DNA from: Akkermansiaceae bacterium
Lineage (GTDB): Bacteria > Verrucomicrobiota > Verrucomicrobiia > Verrucomicrobiales > Akkermansiaceae
Direction of reading: 5' to 3'
Assembly (NCBI GenBank): GCA_903827375.1
Contig: CAIKHZ010000019.1
Location: forward strand, 1 to 64,000
Length of the DNA: 64,000 bases
Within the stretch, counting starts at the first letter, position 1; each line of letters starts with the position of its first letter. Made by a program: the position numbers and the translations under genes. Of the stretch, positions 19,330 through 27,242 are shown piece by piece. Under the pieces are notes generated by a model. That model did not search any database, was not told where the DNA came from, and worked only from the letters and a program-made list of their open reading frames with translations.

Positions 19330-21822
19330 ATGTCCGAGCCCGTACTCACCCCGATGATGGCCCAATATCAGGCCATGCGGAAGTCCTTGCCTGCGGATGT
19401 TCTGCTGATGTACCGGCTCGGGGATTTTTATGAAATGTTCTTCGAGGACGCCAAAACCGCCTCGCCCATCCTCAACGTGGCCCTCACCCGCCGCAATGGC
19501 ATCCCCATGTGCGGCGTGCCCTATCATGCCGCTCAGGGCTATCTGGCCCGCCTGCTAAAAGCTGGCAAACGGGTGGCCATCGCCGAGCAAACGTCCGATC
19601 CCAAACCCGGCAAACTCGTCGAGCGAGAGATATCACGCATCCTAACAGCAGGGTCGATCGACGACATGACCCTCCTGGACGACCAGCGCCCGAATTACCT
19701 GGCCGCCGTCTGCCGCCACGGCAAATCTCTCGGCCTCGCCTGCGTGGACCACACCACCGGCGAGTTCGTCATTGCCGAATTTGCGGATTTCGGGCAACTC
19801 GAGGATGACCTGGCACGTATCAGTCCATCCGAATTGTTAGTCCCTGACCATCAGACTGCGGAATTCGGCAAACTGCTCCACAGCCTGCCCTATGACGGTT
19901 ATGCGTTCCTGCCCGAGCATGCCAGCCAATCGCTGCGCGAGCATTTTAACGTCCACTCGCTCGATGGCTTCGGTTGCTCTCAGCTCCACGCCGCCAGCGG
20001 TGCCGCCGGGGCCGTCCTGCATTACCTCATCCACCAACTCCGCCGCACCTGCGGCCACATCCATCCGCCGCAGGTGCGCGCCAGCAGCGACCACGTCCTC
20101 ATCGATGCCGCCTCCCAGCGCAACCTCGATCTGGTGGAAAGCCGCTCAGGCAAGGCTCATACGCTGTTAGGTGTGCTCGATCGCACCGCCACTCCGATGG
20201 GTGCGCGACTGTTGCGGGACTGGATTTTGCATCCCCTGCGGGATATTGCCGTCCTAACATCCAGGCAGGACCTTATTGCCGGCTTTCTGGCGGAGCCGTT
20301 TCTTTTGGCCAAATGCCGCGACGCGCTCAAGGGCATCCGCGACATTGAGCGCACCACCGGCCGACTGTCCCAAGGCAGTGGCAATGCCCGCGATCTGCTG
20401 TCCCTCGCCATTTCCTTATCGCATATTCCCGCCCTCAAGGAAGATCTAGCCACTCTCGCCAGCGAGCACTCAGGGCTCGCCAACACACTCACCTCGCGGC
20501 TCCACGATTTCTCCGACCTGACAAAGATGTTACAAACTGCGCTGGCCGATGAGCCGCCTGCCAACCTGCGCGACGGCGGTATCATTCGTGACGGATGGTC
20601 GCCCGAACTCGACGAACTCCGCAGTGCCGCAAGCGGCGGCAAGGACTGGATCGCCCGCCTTCAAGCCGATGAACGCCAGCGCACCGGCATCGACTCGCTT
20701 AAAATCAAGTTCAACAATGTTTTCGGCTATTTCATCGAAATCACCACCTCGCATCTGGCAAAAGTGCCCGACGATTACACCCGCAAGCAAACCATGTCTA
20801 ACGCCGAACGCTACATCACCCCGGCGCTCAAGGAGATGGAAAACAAGGTCCTCGGCGCCGAGGAACGATCAAAACAACTCGAAGGCGAATTGTTCCTGGA
20901 TCTGCGCGGCCGTACCATCGCCCACTTGCCTGCCTTGCAGGAAACCGCCGCCGCTATCGCCGAGACCGACGTCCTCTGCGCCTTGGCGGAAGTCGCTCAG
21001 TATCACCGCCATTGTCGCCCACAACTCGAGAAGTCCCGCCGCTTCTTCATCACCAACGGCCGCCACCCGGTGCTCGAACAGACGCTAACCGATGCCAAGT
21101 TTGTCCCTAACGATACCGAGCTGGATCCCGATAGCGCCCGTTTGCAAATTCTAACAGGCCCTAACATGGCCGGTAAATCAACCTATATCCGCCAGATCGC
21201 GCTGATTGCCGTGATGGCCCAAATCGGGGCCTTCGTGCCCGCCGATGCCGTCACTTTGGGCGTTGTGGACCGAATCTTCTGCCGCGTGGGTGCCTCCGAC
21301 GACCTCTCACGCGGCCAGTCCACATTCATGGTCGAAATGAGTGAAACCGCCCTCATCCTCAACCATGCCAGTGACCGATCGTTAGTCATTCTTGATGAAA
21401 TCGGCCGAGGCACCGCCACCTTCGACGGACTATCAATCGCTTGGGCGGTGGCCGAGCACATTCACGATGTGATTGGCTGCCGGACGTTGTTTGCCACCCA
21501 CTATCACGAGCTAACCGATCTGGTTAACACCCGCGCCGCCGTCGCCAATTACAACGTCGCGGTGCGCGAGTGGAACGACGAAATTATCTTCCTCCACAAA
21601 ATCCTCCCCGGCGCCGCCGACAAATCCTACGGCATCCAGGTCGCTCGACTCGCCGGCCTGCCCAAGTTGGTGGTGGAACGCGCCAAGTCAATCCTCTCAC
21701 ACCTCGAGCTGCATTCGATCAAGCCCGAAGCCAAAACCCAAGGCCCCAAGGCCAAGAATACCGTTCAGGACACACTTCCCAAAGCAAACGTCGCCCAGAT
21801 GGATTTGTTCGGCGAATTCTAA
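19330..21822 (+). CDS. mutS: DNA mismatch repair protein MutS
   Basis: MMAQYQAMRKSLPADVLLMYRLGDFYEMFFEDA, Walker A TGPNMAGKSTYIRQ, SLVILDEIGRGTATFDGLSIAWA, FATHYHELTDL. Confidence 0.98.
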   Translation: MSEPVLTPMMAQYQAMRKSLPADVLLMYRLGDFYEMFFEDAKTASPILNVALTRRNGIPMCGVPYHAAQGYLARLLKAGKRVAIAEQTSDPKPGKLVEREISRILTAGSIDDMTLLDDQRPNYLAAVCRHGKSLGLACVDHTTGEFVIAEFADFGQLEDDLARISPSELLVPDHQTAEFGKLLHSLPYDGYAFLPEHASQSLREHFNVHSLDGFGCSQLHAASGAAGAVLHYLIHQLRRTCGHIHPPQVRASSDHVLIDAASQRNLDLVESRSGKAHTLLGVLDRTATPMGARLLRDWILHPLRDIAVLTSRQDLIAGFLAEPFLLAKCRDALKGIRDIERTTGRLSQGSGNARDLLSLAISLSHIPALKEDLATLASEHSGLANTLTSRLHDFSDLTKMLQTALADEPPANLRDGGIIRDGWSPELDELRSAASGGKDWIARLQADERQRTGIDSLKIKFNNVFGYFIEITTSHLAKVPDDYTRKQTMSNAERYITPALKEMENKVLGAEERSKQLEGELFLDLRGRTIAHLPALQETAAAIAETDVLCALAEVAQYHRHCRPQLEKSRRFFITNGRHPVLEQTLTDAKFVPNDTELDPDSARLQILTGPNMAGKSTYIRQIALIAVMAQIGAFVPADAVTLGVVDRIFCRVGASDDLSRGQSTFMVEMSETALILNHASDRSLVILDEIGRGTATFDGLSIAWAVAEHIHDVIGCRTLFATHYHELTDLVNTRAAVANYNVAVREWNDEIIFLHKILPGAADKSYGIQVARLAGLPKLVVERAKSILSHLELHSIKPEAKTQGPKAKNTVQDTLPKANVAQMDLFGEF

Positions 21823-21909
21823 CTGAATTCCGTGACTCTCATTATTGAATCCAGGCTGACGAATTCGCTATCGCTCACACCGCGTTCAGAAATTCATCAT
21901 TTCTTCTTC

Positions 21910-22064
21910 ATCCGTCTTATCCGTCTTATCAGCGGTCAATATTCTTCCAATTCAAAATCCAACATCCAAAATGTCTTCTTCATACGTGTTTACTCGTGAA
22001 ATTTGTGGCTCATCCTCTTGGTTCAGAAGAGTTCTTTACCGCTGATAAGACGGATAAGACGGAT
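21910..22064. repeat. Intergenic 27-bp perfect inverted repeat
   Basis: ATCCGTCTTATCCGTCTTATCAGCGGT (21910-21936) and its exact reverse complement ACCGCTGATAAGACGGATAAGACGGAT (22038-22064). Confidence 0.9.
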
Positions 22065-22232
22065 AGATTGAAAAATTCAGAAAACTGAAAGTGATCGTTG
22101 AAATCGGGCGCATCCCTGAAGTTGCAAAAATCAACTCCACATGAAACTGAAGCGGGGTACTGACCATCGAAGGGTGCCCCCCGGAAAAGCCCGTCCGCCA
22201 GTTCGGTTAAACCACAAAATCCCACAAAAACG

Positions 22233-22439
22233 ATGATCACGGTACGGCGCAACGGGAAAGATTTCGGGCCTTATGATGCGGCGCAGGTTTTGGCGCTCGT
22301 AGAGACGCGACAACTGGCTGGGACCGACTTGGCGCGGTCAGATGCCGATCAAAGGTGGCGACCTCTGGCAAATTTGCCGGAGTTTCTGGAGCTCTTTTCC
22401 CACCCCTGCCGCCTGTACCAACCGACCGCTCGTGGGTAG
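22233..22439 (+). CDS. Small GYF_2-domain-like protein
   Basis: MITVRRNGKDFGPYDAAQVLALVETRQLAGTDLARSDADQRWRPLANLPEFLELF. Confidence 0.65.
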   Translation: MITVRRNGKDFGPYDAAQVLALVETRQLAGTDLARSDADQRWRPLANLPEFLELFSHPCRLYQPTARG

Positions 22440-22457
22440 TTACGCTCTGTATTCTGA

Positions 22458-23489
22458 TCAATACCGGAGCAGACACTTCACCACTTCGCCGCTTTTGACG
22501 GCTGCCAGGGCATCGTGGATTTGCTCAATTTTGAATTCATGAGTGACGAATTCTGAGGCTTTGAGTTTGCCTTGGCGAATCCACTCGCACAGGGGTTGCT
22601 GCGCTTCACGTTCCCGCCATCGCGTCGGCCATTGATGCACAAAGAGATTGAAGTTATATGGACCGAGAGATTTTTTCAGCGGTATGCTCTCGGCGGCTAT
22701 CACTCCGTAGATGCAAATCGAGCCGCCCATCTTGATGAGTGGCAACGCGATGTTGACCAATTTCTCACTGCCGACGGCATCCACCACAGCGTCGAGTTTT
22801 TTGCCAAACTCCTTCTCCAATGCCGGCAAGTCCTCGGGACTGAAAACCGCGTCTGCACCCATTTTCAGGGCCTGCTCGCGTTTGTGCGCTAACGGATCCA
22901 CCACTCCGATCCAGTCCAAGCCCAACAACTTGCCAAATTTGACGAAGCTCAGTCCGACCGGCCCTGCACCAAACACAAGGATGCGGTTGCCGGCCTGGAG
23001 GTGGAAATCGCCGAAGCCGGCATAGACTTCGCGCCATGTGCACAGCAGCGCGGCTTCCTCGGCAGCTATATCCTCATCCACCCGCGTCTGAATCTCGTAA
23101 CACTCAAACCATCCATGATCGGCATCAGCCACCCCATCCTCCACCATCGCCATGTGATCGTTAGCTAGCGTAAGATCGCAAAACCCGCCCCAGCCACTCG
23201 CATACTTGGGATCGGAGAAATCAAACAACAACCCGCCAATGACGCGGTCGCCCGGCTTGAAATTGCGCACCTTCTCGCCGACCTCCTGAACAATGCCAGT
23301 GCCTTCATGGCCTAACACTAACGGATACTTGTCCACACCGGGAAAATGCCCCGTAACGAGCTTGCCATCGGTGGCATTGCACAGGCACGCCACGTCGGTT
23401 CTAACCAACGCCTGATAGGGGCCGGGCTTGGGCGGATCAAGTTGGATCAACTCGACTTGATTGGGGGTCACGACTGCAATGGCTCTCAT
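22458..23489 (-). CDS. Zinc-binding medium-chain dehydrogenase (sorbitol/threonine dehydrogenase-like)
   Basis: PLVLGHEGTGIVQEVGEKVRNFKPGDRVIGG, ILVFGAGPVGLSFVKFGKLLG. Confidence 0.88.
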   Translation of the reverse strand: MRAIAVVTPNQVELIQLDPPKPGPYQALVRTDVACLCNATDGKLVTGHFPGVDKYPLVLGHEGTGIVQEVGEKVRNFKPGDRVIGGLLFDFSDPKYASGWGGFCDLTLANDHMAMVEDGVADADHGWFECYEIQTRVDEDIAAEEAALLCTWREVYAGFGDFHLQAGNRILVFGAGPVGLSFVKFGKLLGLDWIGVVDPLAHKREQALKMGADAVFSPEDLPALEKEFGKKLDAVVDAVGSEKLVNIALPLIKMGGSICIYGVIAAESIPLKKSLGPYNFNLFVHQWPTRWREREAQQPLCEWIRQGKLKASEFVTHEFKIEQIHDALAAVKSGEVVKCLLRY

Positions 23490-23503
23490 GGTGTGTTATT
23501 GAT

Positions 23504-25030
23504 TTAAATGATTTTTGCCAGATCGTCGTACACGGACACCAATGCCCGATAGGATTTTTCCAGCAGAGGCATCATCTGGCGGTAGCGTTGCTGGTTGGCT
23601 GGATTGGGTGTGGATACATGGTCCACCTTGATGAAGCGATGGATCACCTCGAAGTCAGGAAATAGCCCGACGGCCACTCCGCCGATGACCGCCGCCCCCA
23701 TCGAGGTGGCTTCCTCCAGGAAGTTCAGCGACTCAACAGGGCAGTCGTAGATATCAGCCATCATTTGTCGCCACACCGCACTCTTGGCCCCGCCGCCAAT
23801 CACGGTGATCGTATTGAGCGGCACGTGTTGCCGGAAGATATTGACGATGATGCCCAGGTTCATGGTGACGCCTTCCATCACCGCCCGCAGCACGTCCTCG
23901 CGCTTGCTAGCCAAGTTCAGGCCGATAAAGGCACCGCGTGCGTCCGGGTTCCACCAAGGTGTGCGCTCGCCGAGCATGTAGGGGAGGAACAAGATCCCAT
24001 TGGCACCCGGGGTGGATTGCGCGATGGCCGCGTCGATCAATGCGTAGGGATTGGTGTTAGTCGAAGCGGCGGCGGCGCACTCCGAGGTGCAGATGACTTC
24101 CTTGAGCCATTGCAAACTCGATCCCGCCGTCTGCATGGTTCCCGATGGGTGCAGGTAACCCGGCACGCAATGCGCCCAGTTCATCGTGCGCATCTGCTCA
24201 TCCACGATCGGTTTCTCAACCGTCAACGCAATCCAACTCGATGAGCCCAGATAGTTGTAGGCACTGCCCGGTTTGATGCAGCCCACACCCACCCCGGCAC
24301 AACTGCCGTCACCCCCGCCCAGCGCCACTGGCGTGCCAACCCGCAAACCGGTGGCCGCCGCCGCTTCCCGAGTAAGATCGCCTAATACCTGCGTCGAGTC
24401 CATCGGATCGGGAAACATCGCCGCATCCACCCCTGCCAGTTGGATGATGCGCTCCGACCATGTGAAGGTATTGAGGTCAAACGCGTTGGTGCCAGAGGCG
24501 TCAGAAAAATCCGTCGCCATCTTGCCTGTTAGGCGGTAGTTGATATAATCCTTGGCGCAAAGCGTCTTATGCGTTTTGGCATAGATGCCCGGTTCATTGT
24601 CCCGCACCCACATCAATTTCTCCAACGTGTAGGACGGGCTGACGCGATGGCCCACAATGCCATAGAAGTCTTTGAGTTCTATCTGATCCAAAATCCCAGC
24701 GGCCTGCACCGCCGCCCGTTGGTCACAGTAAAGCATCGACGGACGCAGCACCTCGCCAGCCTTGTCCACCAGTGTGCAGCCCATCATTTGGCCACTCAAT
24801 GCGAGCCCTGCAATGTCAGCCGGATCCACCTTGGATTGTGCCAGTAGCGCCTGAGTCGAGTTACAGACAGCATGCCACCAGTCAGCGGGATCCTGTTCGG
24901 CCCAGTTGCCGTTGAAGAAATGCGTCGGATAGGTAACCGTCTGACTGGCGATAAGGCGGCCGTCATCGGAGTACAAGGTGGCCTTGTTGCCACTGGTGCC
25001 CAGATCGTGGGCGAGGAGGTACCGGGACAT
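23504..25030 (-). CDS. FGGY-family carbohydrate kinase (xylulokinase-like)
   Basis: YLLAHDLGTSGNKATLYSDDGRLIAS, GNWAEQDPADWWHAV, TPVALGGGDGSCAGVGVGC, ITVIGGGAKSAVWRQMMADIYDCPV. Confidence 0.92.
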   Translation of the reverse strand: MSRYLLAHDLGTSGNKATLYSDDGRLIASQTVTYPTHFFNGNWAEQDPADWWHAVCNSTQALLAQSKVDPADIAGLALSGQMMGCTLVDKAGEVLRPSMLYCDQRAAVQAAGILDQIELKDFYGIVGHRVSPSYTLEKLMWVRDNEPGIYAKTHKTLCAKDYINYRLTGKMATDFSDASGTNAFDLNTFTWSERIIQLAGVDAAMFPDPMDSTQVLGDLTREAAAATGLRVGTPVALGGGDGSCAGVGVGCIKPGSAYNYLGSSSWIALTVEKPIVDEQMRTMNWAHCVPGYLHPSGTMQTAGSSLQWLKEVICTSECAAAASTNTNPYALIDAAIAQSTPGANGILFLPYMLGERTPWWNPDARGAFIGLNLASKREDVLRAVMEGVTMNLGIIVNIFRQHVPLNTITVIGGGAKSAVWRQMMADIYDCPVESLNFLEEATSMGAAVIGGVAVGLFPDFEVIHRFIKVDHVSTPNPANQQRYRQMMPLLEKSYRALVSVYDDLAKII

Positions 25031-25053
25031 GGGGTGATGCGTCGGGTAGGGGA

Positions 25054-25542
25054 TTAGCCGCCGAAAAGGTTGGCTCCTGAGTAGCTGATGAGGCCAAGGA
25101 TGGCCCCCCCGATGATCCCGCCGAAGACGAGAGCCGCGACGCGCGGCAGGCTCTCGCGCACCAATGCCAAGCGCTCGCCGGGTTTGCCCATAAACAAGCT
25201 ATGACACCACAAGCCGATAGCGATGGTGGTACCCATATCCACCCACGGGCAGGCACCGCGATAGGCCTGATAGATCATCCCGTACTGTTTGATGCCGCCA
25301 TCCGGACTGGCAATGCAATCCGGATTGATGCCAAAGCCGGGTAGCTTGTGGTTAACCACCCAGAACGTGCCAATGATGATGGCCGCACTGAGCATGCCGC
25401 CCGCAGGACCAAAATCCTCCACCAGCTTGCCCCAGCAAATGATGACGACAAACGTCACACAGAACGAGCCGAAGATCGTCGTCAAAATGCCTGCGGGCGT
25501 CATCCCGATGGCATCATAATAGGTCGATAGAAACGCAATCAT
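25054..25542 (-). CDS. Small polytopic membrane protein B (possible transporter subunit)
   Basis: 162 aa with several TM segments, embedded in the operon. Confidence 0.75.
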   Translation of the reverse strand: MIAFLSTYYDAIGMTPAGILTTIFGSFCVTFVVIICWGKLVEDFGPAGGMLSAAIIIGTFWVVNHKLPGFGINPDCIASPDGGIKQYGMIYQAYRGACPWVDMGTTIAIGLWCHSLFMGKPGERLALVRESLPRVAALVFGGIIGGAILGLISYSGANLFGG

Positions 25543-25562
25543 GAAATGGGTTAGGCTGGATC

Positions 25563-25943
25563 TCAGGATTTGTTAGCGCCGGCGTTATATCGCGGCAGGA
25601 CTTGTTTGACGACGACGGCGGCCGCAGCGGCCAGCACGCCGCCGATGGCGCAGCAGACAAATGTGGGGATGGCCTGGAGGAAAGAGGCGTCCAATCGCAC
25701 GACGCCCCAGACGATCCCCGCCGCACTGATGGCAAACCCTTGGTCCACCCAGATCTTGCCATTTGGATTCTCAACAACCCCGAGCCAGTGGTTGAAATAC
25801 CACATGATGCTGATGATGATTGTGGCGGCCATGAAGCCACCCATGATGCCATAGCTCTTCCATAGCTCAGGCCACACGGCAAAGCATGCGGCACCACTGA
25901 TGGCACCACCAATGGCCGTCGAAAAATGTCTTTTCCAATTCAT
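25563..25943 (-). CDS. Small polytopic membrane protein A (possible Lin0368-like putative polyol transporter subunit)
   Basis: 126 aa, MNWKRHFSTAIGGAISGAACFAVWPELWKSYGIMGGFMAATIIISIMWYFNHW...; 20 bp upstream of protein B. Confidence 0.7.
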   Translation of the reverse strand: MNWKRHFSTAIGGAISGAACFAVWPELWKSYGIMGGFMAATIIISIMWYFNHWLGVVENPNGKIWVDQGFAISAAGIVWGVVRLDASFLQAIPTFVCCAIGGVLAAAAAVVVKQVLPRYNAGANKS

Positions 25944-25958
25944 GCGATATTTCCGTTG

Positions 25959-27065
25959 TTATTTAATCGGATCGAGCTCTGCAATGGTGTAGGGCTTGCC
26001 GTGTTTGGTGTTCACCTTGTCCGGTCCCGTGACCAAATCGAAGCAGGTGACGATAATCTTGCCGTTCCACAGGATTGGCTCACCGGGTTGGGCCAACTCG
26101 CCCTTGCTGCCATCGGAATCTGGGCTTTTGGCAATCCGGTGCACCTTGGCATCCGGGGTGACCACGGCGACGGCGTTTTCAGAGAAATCCGACACATAGA
26201 GATTGCCCTTGTCGTCGAAGCTGATGCCATCGGTGGTGCGCATCTCTTTGAGGTCCACAGCCCACACATGGTTGCCGGTGACTTTGCCATCCGCATCAAA
26301 CGTGATCTTATGGATGGCACCATCACCAAAGTTGCCCACATACAAATTGCCCGCCTTGTCAAATGCGATACCGTCGGCACCGTACTGGCACTCGGCGTTG
26401 CGCGTGATGAGTGTGGTGATCAAGTTAGGATCGGCCAGTGTGTTCGTTACCTTGATGTCGTGTGCATCCAGTGGGAATCGATAGACGCCACTCAGCAGGC
26501 GTCCGCTGGGGTCCTTGACATTGGACATCATGCTTTGGGTGACGTAGATGTGGCCACCATGAACGCGAACTCCGTTAGGATGCTCCATGCCTTGTGCCAC
26601 CACGGTGGTTGTGACCACCTCGTTGCCCTTGATGCGAAGGCGCAGCATGCGGCCTTTGAATTTGCCCTTGGGTTTATCCGTCCAGCCTTGATTGTCACAG
26701 ATATAGAGGTCGCCATCCGGCCCGAATTCAATGCCCATCGGACAGGCCAAGCCGGTTTCCGCCAGCACCGGAACATTCACCCATTTGTGGACCTTGTTGT
26801 CCTTGCCGATTTTGATCAGGCAACCGGGTTGGCTCTGGTCTTTGAAATTCGGGCAAGCCACCACCAGATCGCCGTCCGGCGCAATGGCCATGCCATCAGG
26901 TGTAGGGCACGCATCTGGCAGCGTAGCGAACAACCGCGACGTTTGCATGGCTGGCTCAGCTGCGGACACAGCGCTGCCTAGGCCAGCGGCCAGGAAAGCG
27001 AACGAGCCCAGAGCGACGGTGGCTATAAGGGTTTGGCGACCCAACGGGATGTGATATGTGTGCAT
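25959..27065 (-). CDS. Secreted SMP-30/gluconolactonase/NHL-type beta-propeller protein
   Basis: Signal peptide; repeated propeller motifs TPDGMAIAPDGDLVVACPN, GIEFGPDGDLYICDNQG, GIAFDKAGNLYVGNFGDGAI, GISFDDKGNLYVSDFSENAV. Confidence 0.88.
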   Translation of the reverse strand: MHTYHIPLGRQTLIATVALGSFAFLAAGLGSAVSAAEPAMQTSRLFATLPDACPTPDGMAIAPDGDLVVACPNFKDQSQPGCLIKIGKDNKVHKWVNVPVLAETGLACPMGIEFGPDGDLYICDNQGWTDKPKGKFKGRMLRLRIKGNEVVTTTVVAQGMEHPNGVRVHGGHIYVTQSMMSNVKDPSGRLLSGVYRFPLDAHDIKVTNTLADPNLITTLITRNAECQYGADGIAFDKAGNLYVGNFGDGAIHKITFDADGKVTGNHVWAVDLKEMRTTDGISFDDKGNLYVSDFSENAVAVVTPDAKVHRIAKSPDSDGSKGELAQPGEPILWNGKIIVTCFDLVTGPDKVNTKHGKPYTIAELDPIK

Positions 27066-27095
27066 GATGCTATTTTCGGGGTTACTAGTTAGATA

Positions 27096-27242
27096 TCATT
27101 CGTTCGGGGCGGGACTCTTGGCGGCGTCACGGCCCCATGCTTCGAACTCGCAAAGGGCGCAGCACTTTTGCTCAGTCGGCTTGAGGTTTTTGAGCAGTAA
27201 CCAAGTGACGGTTCGCTTGGTAAAAATGAGTGATTCAATCAT
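27096..27242 (-). CDS. 48-aa small Cys-containing protein, ATGA-coupled to the upstream gene (not in ORF track)
   Basis: MIESLIFTKRTVTWLLLKNLKPTEQKCCALCEFEAWGRDAAKSPAPNE; start ATG overlaps the TGA of the 27239-29788 ORF. Confidence 0.6.
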   Translation of the reverse strand: MIESLIFTKRTVTWLLLKNLKPTEQKCCALCEFEAWGRDAAKSPAPNE

